Shown: positions 44,543 to 53,401, counted from the stretch's first letter. The stretch: 64,000 nucleotides of DNA from Betaproteobacteria bacterium (GCA_016713305.1 JADJPK010000004.1:847428-911427); one strand, 5' to 3'. Program-made: numbers and translations. Notes: generated by a model from the sequence alone, not told the origin.

Positions 44543-45408
44543 GTGACATCGCCGTACGTCTCGCGCTGGGGGTCCTGTGGCTTCTGCACTGGCTGCCGCT
44601 GCGGCTTCTCGCACCGCTGGGCCGCGGACTGGGACTGCTGCTCTTCGCGCTCTCGAAGGAACGCCGGTTCGTCGCCCGCAAGAACCTGGAACTGTGCTTT
44701 CCCGAGTGGACGCCCGAGCAGCGGGAGCGGGTGGTGCGCGACAACTTCCGGCGCTTCGGGCGGGCCGTGCTCGAATCGTCCATCGCCTGGTTCGGCTCCG
44801 CCGAACGTCTCCGGCAAGTCGTTCGCGTCGAGGACTGGCACCACGTGCCGGCCGACGGCCGCTTCATCCTGCTGGTGCCGCACTTCATCGCGCTGGACAT
44901 GGAGGGCATCCGGCTCACCCTCGAGTACAAGGGGCTCGCCGTCTACGCGCACCAGAAGAACAAGTATTTCGATGATTTCCTGGTCCGCGTGCGTACCCGC
45001 TTCGGCGCCCGGATGGTGGCGCGGCAGGAAGGCGTCAAGGCGATCCTGCGGGGGTACAAGGAAGGCCGCTCCGTGCAGCTGTCGCCCGACATGGACCTCG
45101 GCCCGAAGGACTCCGTGTTCGTGCCCTTCTTCGGTGTCACTACCGCCACCGTCACGGCGTTGAGCCGCATCGCCAGACTCACTCGCGCGCCCGTGGTGCC
45201 GGCGGTCATCCGCCAGCTCGACGGCGGAGGCGGCTACGTGATCCGCGCCTATCCGGCATGGGACAATCACCCCACCGACGACGCCGAGGCCGACACGCGT
45301 CGCATGAACGCCTTCATCGAGGAACGGGTGCGCGAAATGCCGGATCAGTACCTGTGGCTGCACAAGCGCTTCAAGACCCGCCCCGAAGGCGAGGCGCGCT
45401 ATTACTGA
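44539..45408 (+). CDS. LpxL/HtrB-family lipid A acyltransferase, copy 2
   Basis: 289 aa, starting at TTG 44539, which overlaps the upstream stop (TTGA); no in-frame ATG or GTG lies near and acaggag precedes it. N-terminal helix (~3-32), then the catalytic HFIALDMEG (HX4D, ~117), YAHQKNKYFDDFLVRVRTRF, SVQLSPDMDLGPKDSVFVPFF and MPDQYLWLHKRFKTRP. It belongs to the same family as the previous gene but to a different branch (HX4D versus HX4E). Probably the second late acyltransferase of lipid A biosynthesis. Confidence 0.88.
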   Translation: MSDIAVRLALGVLWLLHWLPLRLLAPLGRGLGLLLFALSKERRFVARKNLELCFPEWTPEQRERVVRDNFRRFGRAVLESSIAWFGSAERLRQVVRVEDWHHVPADGRFILLVPHFIALDMEGIRLTLEYKGLAVYAHQKNKYFDDFLVRVRTRFGARMVARQEGVKAILRGYKEGRSVQLSPDMDLGPKDSVFVPFFGVTTATVTALSRIARLTRAPVVPAVIRQLDGGGGYVIRAYPAWDNHPTDDAEADTRRMNAFIEERVREMPDQYLWLHKRFKTRPEGEARYY

Positions 45409-45421
45409 GGAACCGCCTTTC

Positions 45422-45871
45422 TTGACTGCTCCGTTCCGCAATCCCGACACCGATTCGATCTGCCGCGAGCTGCAGAGCATCGGCACCATCGCGATCGTCG
45501 GCCTGTCGCCCAACGAGAACCGCCCCAGCTTCCGCATCGCCCGGGCCATGCAGCGGCACGGCTACCGCATCATTCCCGTCCGCCCGCTCGTGGACAGCGT
45601 CCTCGGCGAGAAAGCCTATGCCAGCCTGCGTGATGTCGACGTGCCCTACGACCTCGTCGACGTGTTCCGCGCGGCCGATGCCCTGGACAGCATCGTCGAC
45701 GACTGCATCGCCGTGGGGGCGAAGCGGCTCTGGATCCAGGACGGCATCGTGAACGAGCCCGCGGCGCGTCGGGCGGCGGAGCACGGCATCTGGACCGTGA
45801 TGGACCGCTGTATTCTTCGTGACTTCAACGGACTGTGCGGCGGCGTTCGCCGCAGCGCCGCAGAAGCATGA
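45422..45871 (+). CDS. CoA-binding protein (YccU-type)
   Basis: 149 aa Rossmann-fold protein. The CoA-binding loop is IAIVGLSPNENRPSFRIARA (~21-40), followed by MQRHGYRIIPVRP, VPYDLVDVFRAAD and KRLWIQDGIVNEPAARRA with a C-terminal CILRDF. TTG 45422 is the best start, after a gaggaacc site. Family function is unknown apart from CoA binding. Its stop overlaps the start of the acetyltransferase gene (ATGA). Confidence 0.85.
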   Translation: MTAPFRNPDTDSICRELQSIGTIAIVGLSPNENRPSFRIARAMQRHGYRIIPVRPLVDSVLGEKAYASLRDVDVPYDLVDVFRAADALDSIVDDCIAVGAKRLWIQDGIVNEPAARRAAEHGIWTVMDRCILRDFNGLCGGVRRSAAEA

Positions 45872-46389
45872 ACGAAGACATCCGCATCCGCCCGCTCCGG
45901 CGCGAAGACATCGCCGCGCTGCTCTCGCTCGCCCGCGACACCTGGTACGCGCACTATCCGTCGATCATCAGCACCGCGCAGATCGAGTACATGCTGGGCC
46001 AGCGCTACCGGCCCGAGCTGATCGAAGAAGACCTCGCGCATGCCGACCGCTGGTGGGATGTGATGGAACGCAACGGCCAACTGCTCGCCTTCGCACAGTA
46101 CGAATGCGCCGGCGAAGCGGGCGAGATCAAGCTCGACAAGCTGTACGTGAAGCACGACGAGCGTGGCCAGGGGCACGGCTCCGTCATGCTCGCGCACGTG
46201 GAGAACGAGGCGCGCAGCAAGGGCGCGGGACGCCTGTATCTGCAGGTGAACAAGAACAACGCCTCCGCCATCGCCGCCTATCGCAAGAACGGCTTCGGCA
46301 TCGATCGGGAACTGGTCGTGGACATCGGCGGAGGATTCGTGATGGACGACTACGTGATGGCGAAGGCGCTCGCGCCCCTGCCCGAATGA
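45868..46389 (+). CDS. GNAT-family N-acetyltransferase
   Basis: 173 aa. The acetyl-CoA loop is in KHDERGQGHGSVMLAHVEN (~91-110), after the beta4 strand IKLDKLYV, with the closing NKNNASAIAAYRKNGFGID. The N-terminus IRIRPLRREDIAALLSLARD is the first helix. The acceptor substrate cannot be told; a target in cell wall, tRNA or a toxin is possible. It overlaps the upstream gene by four bases and precedes dapF. Confidence 0.85.
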   Translation: MNEDIRIRPLRREDIAALLSLARDTWYAHYPSIISTAQIEYMLGQRYRPELIEEDLAHADRWWDVMERNGQLLAFAQYECAGEAGEIKLDKLYVKHDERGQGHGSVMLAHVENEARSKGAGRLYLQVNKNNASAIAAYRKNGFGIDRELVVDIGGGFVMDDYVMAKALAPLPE

Positions 46390-46417
46390 CCGCCAGCACG
46401 CCACAGGACAGGACGAC

Positions 46418-47266
46418 TTGAAGCTTTCCTTCACCAAGATGCAGGGCGCGGGCAACGACTTCGTCGTGATCGATGCGACCCGCACGCCGTTCGCGCTGTC
46501 GGCCGGGCAGATCCGCTTCATTGCCGACCGCCGTTTCGGCGTGGGCTGCGACCAGATGCTGGTGGTCGAATCGCCGCGCGTGGCGGGGACCGATTTTCAC
46601 TACCGCATCTTCAACGCCGACGGCGGCGAGGTGCAGCAGTGCGGCAATGGCGCGCGGTGCTTCGTACGATTCGTCCACGACCACCGCCTGACCACCAAGC
46701 CCGAGATCCGAGTCGGCACAGCCTCCGGAGTGATCGTGCCGCGCCTGGAGCCGGACGGCGATGTCACCGTGAACATGGGGCCGCCGGAATTCGAGCCGGC
46801 GCGCGTGCCGTTCACCGCTCCGGCCCGGGCCGAGAACTACGTACTGCAAGTGGCAGACCGATCCGTGACCGTCAGCGTGCTGTCCATGGGCAACCCCCAC
46901 GCCGTGCAGATCGTGGACGATGTCGACACCGCCCCGGTGGAGCGCGATGGCCCCCTGATCGAACGGCACGAACGTTTTCCGGAGCGCGTGAACGCAGGCT
47001 TCATGCAGATCGTGGCCCCGCACGAGATCCGCCTGCGCGTCTACGAGCGCGGCGCCGGCGAAACGCTGGCGTGCGGCACCGGCGCCTGTGCGGCAGCCGT
47101 GGCGGGCATCCGGTCCGGCCGGCTGCAAAGCCCCGTGACCGTTCGTACGCGCGGCGGCACGCTGGTCATCCGCTGGGAAGGCGAGGGGCAGCCGGTGATG
47201 ATGACCGGCCCGGCCGTGCGCGTATTCGAAGGCGAGATCGATCTGCCGGACCCCACAACCGATTGA
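46418..47266 (+). CDS. dapF: Diaminopimelate epimerase
   Basis: 282 aa. Interconverts LL- and meso-diaminopimelate for lysine and peptidoglycan. The two catalytic cysteines lie in VQQCGNGARCFV (~72) and TLACGTGACAAAV (~219). Other motifs are KLSFTKMQGAGNDFVVIDAT, SMGNPHAVQIVDD and ERGAGETLACG. TTG 46418 gives the conserved N-terminus. dapF-DUF484-xerC is a well-known gene order, and the three genes lie 22 bases or less apart. Confidence 0.95.
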   Translation: MKLSFTKMQGAGNDFVVIDATRTPFALSAGQIRFIADRRFGVGCDQMLVVESPRVAGTDFHYRIFNADGGEVQQCGNGARCFVRFVHDHRLTTKPEIRVGTASGVIVPRLEPDGDVTVNMGPPEFEPARVPFTAPARAENYVLQVADRSVTVSVLSMGNPHAVQIVDDVDTAPVERDGPLIERHERFPERVNAGFMQIVAPHEIRLRVYERGAGETLACGTGACAAAVAGIRSGRLQSPVTVRTRGGTLVIRWEGEGQPVMMTGPAVRVFEGEIDLPDPTTD

Positions 47267-47288
47267 CACGAGAACCACAGGAGCGCCC

Positions 47289-47948
47289 ATGCGACTCACG
47301 TCCGACGATGTTGCCCAGTACCTGAAGGACCACCCCGAGTTCTTCGACGAATACGCCGAGATGCTGGCGGAGATCTTCGTGCCGCATCCCCACGGAGGCC
47401 GGGCGATTCCCATCGCCGAGCGGCAGATCGTCACCCTGCGCGACAAGTCCCGTCTGCTGGAGGACAAGCTGCGCGAGCTGGTCCGCTTCGGGCAGGAGAA
47501 CGACGCCATCATCGAGAAGCTGCACCGGCTCACGCTGGCGATGGTCGCAGCGCGGGACATCGATGCCTTTCTCGCTGCGCTCTACTTCAACCTGCGCGAA
47601 GACTTCGCCGTGCCCCAGGTGGCATTGCGCCTGTGGGCCGAGGGCGGTTGGGACCGCCCCGAGTTCGGGACCGCCAGCACAGAAGTGCGCGTGTTTGCGG
47701 AGAGCCTCGCCAACCCGTACTTCAGCGCCACGCCCATGTTCGAAACGCGCGACTGGTTCGGCGAATCCGGCGCCGAGCTGGCCTCGTTCGGCTACGTGGC
47801 CCTGAAGGCCGGCGACACCTTCGGCGTGCTCGCCCTCGCCTCGGGCGATCCGCAGCGATTCCGTCCCGACATGGGCTCACTCTACGTGCAGCGTCTGGGC
47901 GAAGTCGCCAGCGCCGTGCTGTCGCGGTTCCTCAAGGTGCCGGGCTGA
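47289..47948 (+). CDS. DUF484 protein
   Basis: 219 aa GAF-like protein with the family's N-terminal DVAQYLKDHPEFFDEYAEML, a coiled-coil region at ~45-75 (RQIVTLRDKSRLLEDKLREL), and the C-terminal RFRPDMGSLYVQRLGEVAS. Function unknown; in many Proteobacteria it lies between dapF and xerC as here. Its stop and the xerC start share a base (TGATG). Confidence 0.88.
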   Translation: MRLTSDDVAQYLKDHPEFFDEYAEMLAEIFVPHPHGGRAIPIAERQIVTLRDKSRLLEDKLRELVRFGQENDAIIEKLHRLTLAMVAARDIDAFLAALYFNLREDFAVPQVALRLWAEGGWDRPEFGTASTEVRVFAESLANPYFSATPMFETRDWFGESGAELASFGYVALKAGDTFGVLALASGDPQRFRPDMGSLYVQRLGEVASAVLSRFLKVPG

Positions 47949-48856
47949 TGTCCGGCACGCCGGCCGACTCCCTTCCGCCCGTGCGGCTGCTCGAGCGCTA
48001 CCTCGAGCACATCGCGGCGGAAAAGCGGCTGGCAGCCCTCACGGTCGAGAACTACGCCCGCGACGTCCGCGATCTTCTCGCGCTGGCCGGCACCGCGCAT
48101 CCGTCGACCCTGACCGTTCACGATCTTCGCCGCTTCGTCGCGCGGCTCCACGCCAAGGGGCTCGGTGGCAGAAGCCTGGCCCGCAAGCTCTCTGCGTGGC
48201 GATCGTTCTTCGACTATCTCGCGCGTGACCACGGGCTGCCGGTGAACCCGGCCGTGGGACTGAAAGCACCGCGCTCTCCGCGCAAGCTGCCCAACACCCT
48301 GACGCCCGACCAGGCCGCACAGCTGCTGGATCGAAAGGAAGACGACGTTCTCCTCATCCGGGACTGCGCGCTGTTCGAGCTGGTGTACTCGTCGGGCTTG
48401 CGGTTGTCCGAGGCCGTGGGCGTGTCGTTGAGCGACCTCGACCTGCGCGCACGCACCGTCACCGTCCTGGGCAAGGGCTCCAAGACCCGCGTGGTCCCGG
48501 TCGGCAGCGTGGCGGCCGAAGCGCTCGAACGCTGGTTGCCCGAGCGCGACAAGATCGCCGCCCCGGACGAAACCGCCGTGTTCGTGTCGCAGACGGGCAA
48601 GCGCATCTCGCCGCGGTCCGTGCAATTGCGCTTGAGGGCACGGGCGCTCGCCAGCGGACTGGACCGCGGCGTGCACCCCCACATGCTGCGCCACTCGTTC
48701 GCGTCCCACCTGCTGCAGTCGAGCGGAGATCTGCGGGCGGTGCAGGAACTGCTGGGGCACGCGAGCATCTCCACCACGCAGGTGTACACGCACCTGGACT
48801 TCCAGCACCTGGCCAAGGTCTACGACGCCGCGCACCCCCGCGCCCGAAGGAAGTGA
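47948..48856 (+). CDS. xerC: Tyrosine recombinase XerC
   Basis: 302 aa. Resolves chromosome dimers with XerD at dif. N-terminal core-binding domain (LERYLEHIAAEKRLAALTVE, KLSAWRSFFDYLARDHGLP), then the catalytic Arg in YSSGLRLSEAVGVS, the HMLRHSFASHLLQ box, the second HASISTTQVYTH with the catalytic Tyr. Length and context next to DUF484 support XerC over XerD. Its stop overlaps the GTG start of the BoxR-like gene. Confidence 0.93.
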   Translation: MSGTPADSLPPVRLLERYLEHIAAEKRLAALTVENYARDVRDLLALAGTAHPSTLTVHDLRRFVARLHAKGLGGRSLARKLSAWRSFFDYLARDHGLPVNPAVGLKAPRSPRKLPNTLTPDQAAQLLDRKEDDVLLIRDCALFELVYSSGLRLSEAVGVSLSDLDLRARTVTVLGKGSKTRVVPVGSVAAEALERWLPERDKIAAPDETAVFVSQTGKRISPRSVQLRLRARALASGLDRGVHPHMLRHSFASHLLQSSGDLRAVQELLGHASISTTQVYTHLDFQHLAKVYDAAHPRARRK

Positions 48857-49729
48857 CCGACCCCTTTCTCGCGCTGCTGGGGGAACGCATTCGCGCCCTG
48901 CGCGCGCAACAGGGCCACACGCGCAAGAGTCTCGCCGCGGTATCGGGATTGTCCGAGCGGCATCTGGCCAATCTGGAACTCGGCACGGGCAACGCGTCCA
49001 TCCTGGTGCTGCAGCAGGTCGCCAAGGCGCTGCGGTGTCCGCTGGGCGAATTGCTCGAACCGGGGGCGCACAACTCGCCCCAGTCGGCGGCCATCCGCAA
49101 CCTGCTCGCCAATCGTTCCGAATCCGAACTGCGCGCCGCGCGCGCCGCACTCGAGGCGCTCTTTGCCGGCAACGGCAGTCCCGAGCGATCGCATGTCTCG
49201 CATCGCCCTCATCGGTCTGCGCGGCGCAGGCAAGTCCACCCTGGGCCGGCGCCTGGCCGATTCTCTGCAATTGCCCTTCGTGGAACTGAGCCGGAAGATC
49301 GAATCCATCGCCGGCCTGGCCATCGATCAGATCCACGCGCTTTCGGGCGCCGCGGCCTACCGGCGTTACGAACGCCGTGCCCTGGAAGTCACGCTGCAGG
49401 AGTTCCCCCGCGCCGTCATTGCGACGCCCGGGGGCATCGTGTCGGACGACGAGACCTTTCATCTGCTGCTGTCGCGCTGCTACACCATCTGGCTGCGCGC
49501 GCGACCGGAAGAACACATGAACCGGGTGATCGCGCAGGGCGACCTGCGGCCCATGGCCGGCAACGACGAAGCGATGAACGACCTGCGCAGGATTCTCGAA
49601 GGCCGCACTCCGTTCTATGCCCAGGCCGACGCCACCTTCGACACCTGCGGCCAGTCGGTGGACGCAGCCGCGAAGGCCCTGCTGCACGGAGTGAAAGCCG
49701 CCCGAGACGGCGCGTTGCCTACCTCCTGA
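48853..49729 (+). CDS. boxR: BoxR-like XRE regulator with shikimate-kinase-like domain (frameshifted)
   Basis: An N-terminal XRE HTH (GERIRALRAQQGHTRKSLAA, SGLSERHLANLELGTGNASI) and, from ~49195, a shikimate-kinase-like domain with Walker A GLRGAGKST, RKIESIAGLAIDQIHALSG and TPGGIVSDDETFHLLLSRC. In BoxR, the repressor of benzoyl-CoA box genes, the two are one protein of ~300 aa. Here they are in different frames, meeting at ~49190 (the HTH frame has no stop until 50181), so one indel separates them. Without it the product would be 291-292 aa. The kinase domain's ATG at 49193 could also start a separate protein. No box genes are in the window. Confidence 0.75.
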
Positions 49730-49785
49730 ACCGAATCGCTGGGCGGCATGCCACCGTTCAGCACGGCCGCAGACCGGAGCCGACA

Positions 49786-50782
49786 TCACAGCCGATCGAG
49801 CGGACTCGCAACTCCACGGCCGCCACGATTGAGCACATGCGTATAGATCATCGTCGTACGCACGTCCGAATGGCCCAGGAGCTCCTGCACCGTGCGGATG
49901 TCGTAGCCGGATTCCAGGAGGTGAGTGGCGAACGAGTGGCGCAACGTGTGCGGCGTGGCGGGCTTGGCGATGCCAGAGGCGCCCAAGGCGTGCCGCAACG
50001 CGCGCTGAACGAGCTGGACATCGAAGTGATGACGGCGGCGAACACCGGACCGAGGGTCCACGGAGATGTGGTCGGCGGCGAACACGTACTGCCAAGCCCA
50101 CTCCCTTCGGTGCGGACGGATACTTCCGCTCGAGCGCATGGGGCAGGTAGACGCTGCCGAAGCCATCCCGCAGATCCCTGAGGTGCTGCAGCCGGCTGAA
50201 TTCCAATTGTTCGCCGAGAGGTTGCTTCAACGAGGCGGGAAGCATTGTCACCCGGTCCTTTGCGCCCTTGCCGTCTCGAACCAGAATCTCGCCGCGCGCG
50301 AGATCGACATCCTTCACTCGCATGCGGACGCCCTCGGTCACCCGCAATCCGGAACCGTAGAGCAGGCGGGCAATCAATCCCGCGACGCCCGACATCGTGG
50401 AAAGCAGGACCGCCACTTCGTCACGAGTGAGCACCACGGGCAGCCGCTGCGAAGCCTTGGCCGATGTCACGCCGTCGAGCCACGGAAGTTCAGTGCCAAG
50501 AACTTCCTTGTAGAGAAAGAGCAAGGCGCTCCTGGCCTGATTCTGTGTGGACGATGCCACATTGCCAGCAACGGCAAGATGCGTTAGAAAGGCCTCGACT
50601 TCGGGTGCCCCCATTTCTCGTGGATGCCGCAACCCGTGGAAGCGTACGAAGCGCCGGACCCAGTCCACGTAGGACTTTTCCGTGCGAATGCTGTAGTGCT
50701 TGACGCGGATGCGGTCGCGAACGACATCAAGCAGACGGGGTTGCGGCAGCGCAGCATCGCCTGGCGAGCGTAAAGGGTCCAT
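49786..50782 (-). CDS. intI: Integron integrase IntI (one frameshift)
   Basis: Tyrosine recombinase starting at ATG 50782. Core-binding domain HYSIRTEKSYVDWVRRFVRF, QNQARSALLFLYKEVLG; catalytic Arg in LLYGSGLRVTEGVRMRVKDVD; the IntI-specific extra helix VDPRSGVRRRHHFDVQLVQR; HTLRHSFATHLLES, LGHSDVRTTMIYTH with the catalytic Tyr. At ~50115 the frame changes; removing one A from the aaggg stretch joins YPSAP to REWAWQYVFAADHIS. The protein would be about 330 aa, normal for IntI. It lies in the opposite direction to the cassettes, as usual. If the indel is real the integrase is dead; if a read error, the array is live. Confidence 0.88.
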
Positions 50783-50804
50783 TGAAAGACATCCGAACCG
50801 AGTA

Positions 50805-50824
50805 CTGTTATTGAATACAGTATA
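50805..50824 (-). promoter_or_regulatory. LexA box over the intI promoter
   Basis: CTGTTATTGAATACAG (50805-50820) matches the CTGT-N8-ACAG LexA operator exactly. On the minus strand it overlaps TATACT (50819-50824), a good -10 candidate, 22 bases upstream of the intI ATG. This is the known SOS control of integron integrases. Confidence 0.85.
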
Positions 50825-50899
50825 CGCCGCATTTTATGCGTCTCGTCGACGTGTTGTTTCGCGTCACAGAGGAGGCTCAGAATGTTATGCGTCAAACTG

Positions 50900-50919
50900 C
50901 GGTCGACTTTTAGTTGGGC
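50900..50919 (+). other. attI end and first cassette junction
   Basis: Between intI and the first cassette, GTTGGGC at 50913-50919 is the recombination core where attI meets cassette 1. Cassette DNA starts after the G at 50913. No convincing cassette promoter was identified in the 130 bases before it. Confidence 0.7.
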
Positions 50920-50968
50920 GTCAGTGTAAGAAGACCTATCGAAATGCTAACAACAGAGGAGTTATCAC

Positions 50969-51484
50969 ATGTATTCAACCCTGAAAACTGTCGTCGCAGT
51001 TCTTATCCTGAGTGTGGCTACCACCGCGCACGCTTGGTGGCAGGTGAATGCCACTTGGCAAATTGGCGGCGCCGCGCCGACCTACAGCGCGACCGGCTCT
51101 ACCAAAGAGACAGCGCTAGCCAACGCTCGCGCAATCTGCCGACAATCACAGCCGCTTGACGAGTACAAATACTACTGTCTGAATGCACCAACGCGAGAAT
51201 CCTACTCGGAGCTGCCGGGTGGCTCGTACGTCAAAAGCTGCGCAAAGTGCCGAGTAGAAGGAAACAAACTAGTGTGCGATTCCTGCAAGCCAAAGATTGA
51301 GCGTCGCGAGTTGGATCTAGCTCAATGTCAAGGCGACGCCATTAACCACATCGAGAACTGTCATGGTGATCTAAATTGCACGGTTTGCCTGTCTGGCTCC
51401 GGTCCAACTACCACGACAACTTCCAAGAAGACGACGAAAGGTGTCTGTGATAAAGAAGGTAAGAACTGCAAACAGCAGCAATGA
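50969..51484 (+). CDS. Cassette 1: secreted CVNH/mannan-binding-like protein
   Basis: 171 aa with a signal peptide (VAVLILSVATTAHA, ending ~22). Residues ~25-75 contain a Trp-rich start (WWQVNATWQIGG). Residues ~85-140 carry the Cys pattern of a cyanovirin-N-homology domain: SYVKSCAKCRVEGNKLVCDS, LDLAQCQGDAINHIENCHG, DLNCTVC. CVNH domains bind mannose-rich glycans. A Thr/Lys-rich tail follows. ATG 50969 has a gaggag site. GC and codon use are much lower than in the chromosomal part. Lectin role is inferred from the fold-like pattern. Confidence 0.6.
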   Translation: MYSTLKTVVAVLILSVATTAHAWWQVNATWQIGGAAPTYSATGSTKETALANARAICRQSQPLDEYKYYCLNAPTRESYSELPGGSYVKSCAKCRVEGNKLVCDSCKPKIERRELDLAQCQGDAINHIENCHGDLNCTVCLSGSGPTTTTTSKKTTKGVCDKEGKNCKQQQ

Positions 51485-51485
51485 C

Positions 51486-51572
51486 GCCCAACATGGCGCT
51501 CAACCTCGCTCCCTTCGGTCGCTGGACGCTGCGCGATAAAGCCGCGCAGCGCCGGTTAGCTCTACGTTGGGC
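51486..51572 (+). repeat. attC 1
   Basis: Starts GCCCAAC (51486-51492) and ends GTTGGGC (51566-51572), complementary cores. The inner part GCTGCGCG/CGCGCAGC forms a long imperfect hairpin. It begins just after the cassette 1 stop. Confidence 0.88.
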
Positions 51573-51594
51573 GTCGCGAGCAACTTAGTCCCCC

Positions 51595-52848
51595 ATGAAT
51601 TCCGAACAGACAAATGGAGTCGAGGCAACCGATTCGCAAATACCTGAGCCCGTCGCGAAGGCGATCGCGGAACACCGGGAAGCGGTGCAACTCGAATTGC
51701 TCGAGCGTGAACGCCGATTTCCGCAAGCAGTTATTAGTTGCGTCCAAAACTGGCGCAGAGGAGGAGCTTATCGAAAGGCGTCCGTATCAGCGCTAGCGTG
51801 GACTGTGCTTGGCCGTGCTACGACAACATCGGTGATCAGCGCGGTCGGAATTGCAGGTGTACTCGGAATAATACTGGCGTGGCAGGCCAATGCGCTGCTG
51901 CAGAGCCAGAATGAGCGTCTCGATGTTCAGACTCATCTAGCGGAGGCCCAGCGACGAGCAGCTTTGATCTTCGAACTTACAAGCATCCTCGATCAGCTCC
52001 GAGATGAGCGATCGAAGGCGTCCAGCAAAGATCGCGAAAGGCTTTTCAATCCCTCTGCCGAGCTAGGTGCGCGGATCGTCGCGCTATCGAGATCGCTAAG
52101 GCCTTATTACTTCGTAACGTATCCAACCGGTGGTGGAAGTGCCGAGGAAGCCAAATCTCCCTTACCTAGCGACTTCTGGGCTCGAGTTATGACATTTCAA
52201 TTCATGGGGCCCAATTCGCCGGTCCTCGGAACTCGGCCACTTAGTCCCGAGCGAGCCCAACTGCTCATGAGTTTAGCCGCGAGCCGCGTGAACCTCGGCG
52301 CGTCATCCTTGCAGGGCGGCACGTTCGCAAATTCAGATCTATCAGGCACCCTACTTCGGGACATCTCCCTGAGTGGGGTGGACCTGCAGGGCGCCAGTCT
52401 TCGAGGGTCGCGGCTCATGTTTGTAAGGTTCAGCGAACCTCAGATTCAGTCGCCTGCTCGTCTCGATGATGCGGATTTCACGTGCGCGGACTTTACTGAC
52501 GTATTTCTCATATCGGCAACTCTAGATCGAGCCAAGTTTGCGCATGTGGAAATGCGCGGCTTTGATTTCGTGGGAAGCAAGCGTCCAGGATACGGCGATT
52601 TCAGCGTGCCATCATTGGACACCGTACACTTGGGGCGTGCGGATCTGACTAACGCGGACTTCCAAGACGTGATCTTGGGTCCGGATCTATTGTGGTTTGA
52701 TCCGGATTTCAGAGGTGAATTGCCTAAGGGCTTCGAGCGAGAGCGATGGCAAGTAGTTAAGCATCCCTCAAGGCCAAACCATTGGCTGGTCAACGACACA
52801 CGTGATCGCTCAAATGTGAAGTCGCTAAGGGATCGGGCATGCAAATGA
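51595..52848 (+). CDS. Cassette 2: membrane protein with pentapeptide repeats
   Basis: 417 aa. One membrane helix at ~79-100 (SVISAVGIAGVLGIILAW), a coiled coil (NERLDVQTHLAEAQRRAALI), a middle domain, then pentapeptide-like A(D/N)LXX repeats at ~225-365 (RVNLGASSLQGGTFANSDLS, GVDLQGASLRGSRL, ADLTNADFQDVIL). Pentapeptide repeat proteins form right-handed beta-helices; some shield DNA gyrase, others only act as scaffolds. A membrane-tethered form is less usual. GC is clearly below the chromosome. Function unknown. Confidence 0.75.
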   Translation: MNSEQTNGVEATDSQIPEPVAKAIAEHREAVQLELLERERRFPQAVISCVQNWRRGGAYRKASVSALAWTVLGRATTTSVISAVGIAGVLGIILAWQANALLQSQNERLDVQTHLAEAQRRAALIFELTSILDQLRDERSKASSKDRERLFNPSAELGARIVALSRSLRPYYFVTYPTGGGSAEEAKSPLPSDFWARVMTFQFMGPNSPVLGTRPLSPERAQLLMSLAASRVNLGASSLQGGTFANSDLSGTLLRDISLSGVDLQGASLRGSRLMFVRFSEPQIQSPARLDDADFTCADFTDVFLISATLDRAKFAHVEMRGFDFVGSKRPGYGDFSVPSLDTVHLGRADLTNADFQDVILGPDLLWFDPDFRGELPKGFERERWQVVKHPSRPNHWLVNDTRDRSNVKSLRDRACK

Positions 52849-52871
52849 ATCGTCTTCCATTCGGAAGTGAC

Positions 52872-52949
52872 GCCCAACAAATGCATGCACCCGACCGGCT
52901 ACAGCGGGCTGCGCCCGCTTCTGCCGGCAGGTGATGCGAAGCGTTGGGC
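52872..52949 (+). repeat. attC 2
   Basis: Cores GCCCAAC (52872-52878) and GTTGGGC (52943-52949), with the inner arms CCGACCGGC and GCCGGCAGG forming the stem. Confidence 0.88.
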
Positions 52950-52974
52950 GGCTTAGTACTCGGCCACACTAGTT

Positions 52975-53394
52975 ATGAATGGTGCACTTACAGCTGAGAT
53001 TCGACGCCTCGGTGGTGACCCGACGGATGAGCTATGGAGGTGGTTTCTACGCAACGGGCCGCACGGCAATTCATTCACCTGGAGTCAGACCCGTGGTGAG
53101 CCGCCTGGCTATGTTGGTGTTGAGCACCTGCAAGAAATTGTTGCCGATAGAATGAAGGGCAACCCATCGTTTCTCACCCGGGCCAACCAAATTACCGAAC
53201 TGGCGCTGTTATCCGCTGATCCGAATTTCCTGTGTCGTGCTGTTCAGGTTGCAGCAGTGGTCGGGACGGAGGCCCAATTAAAACGCATTGCGCCTTTCAC
53301 GTCTCACGAAAACTCGGTAGTAGCAGGACATGCAAGGGCTGCTGTGTTCTACCTTAAGAGGCGACTTCGCAAGGGATCAGCAACGTGCAATTGA
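52975..53394 (+). CDS. Cassette 3: hypothetical protein
   Basis: 139 aa soluble protein, not recognised. The N-terminal half has NGALTAEIRRLGGDPTDELW and NSFTWSQTRGEPPGYVG. The C-terminal half is helical, with LALLSADPNFLCRAVQVAAV and AGHARAAVFYLKRRLRKG, looking like HEAT-type helices. ATG 52975 sits 26 bases after the preceding attC end, normal for a cassette. No catalytic motif is visible. Confidence 0.65.
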   Translation: MNGALTAEIRRLGGDPTDELWRWFLRNGPHGNSFTWSQTRGEPPGYVGVEHLQEIVADRMKGNPSFLTRANQITELALLSADPNFLCRAVQVAAVVGTEAQLKRIAPFTSHENSVVAGHARAAVFYLKRRLRKGSATCN

Positions 53395-53401
53395 GGCAGT
53401 C

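Noticed and set aside
52446..52886. Minus-strand frame of 146 codons in cassette 2
   Set aside because: Shadow of the pentapeptide-repeat gene; cassettes are uniformly on the plus strand.
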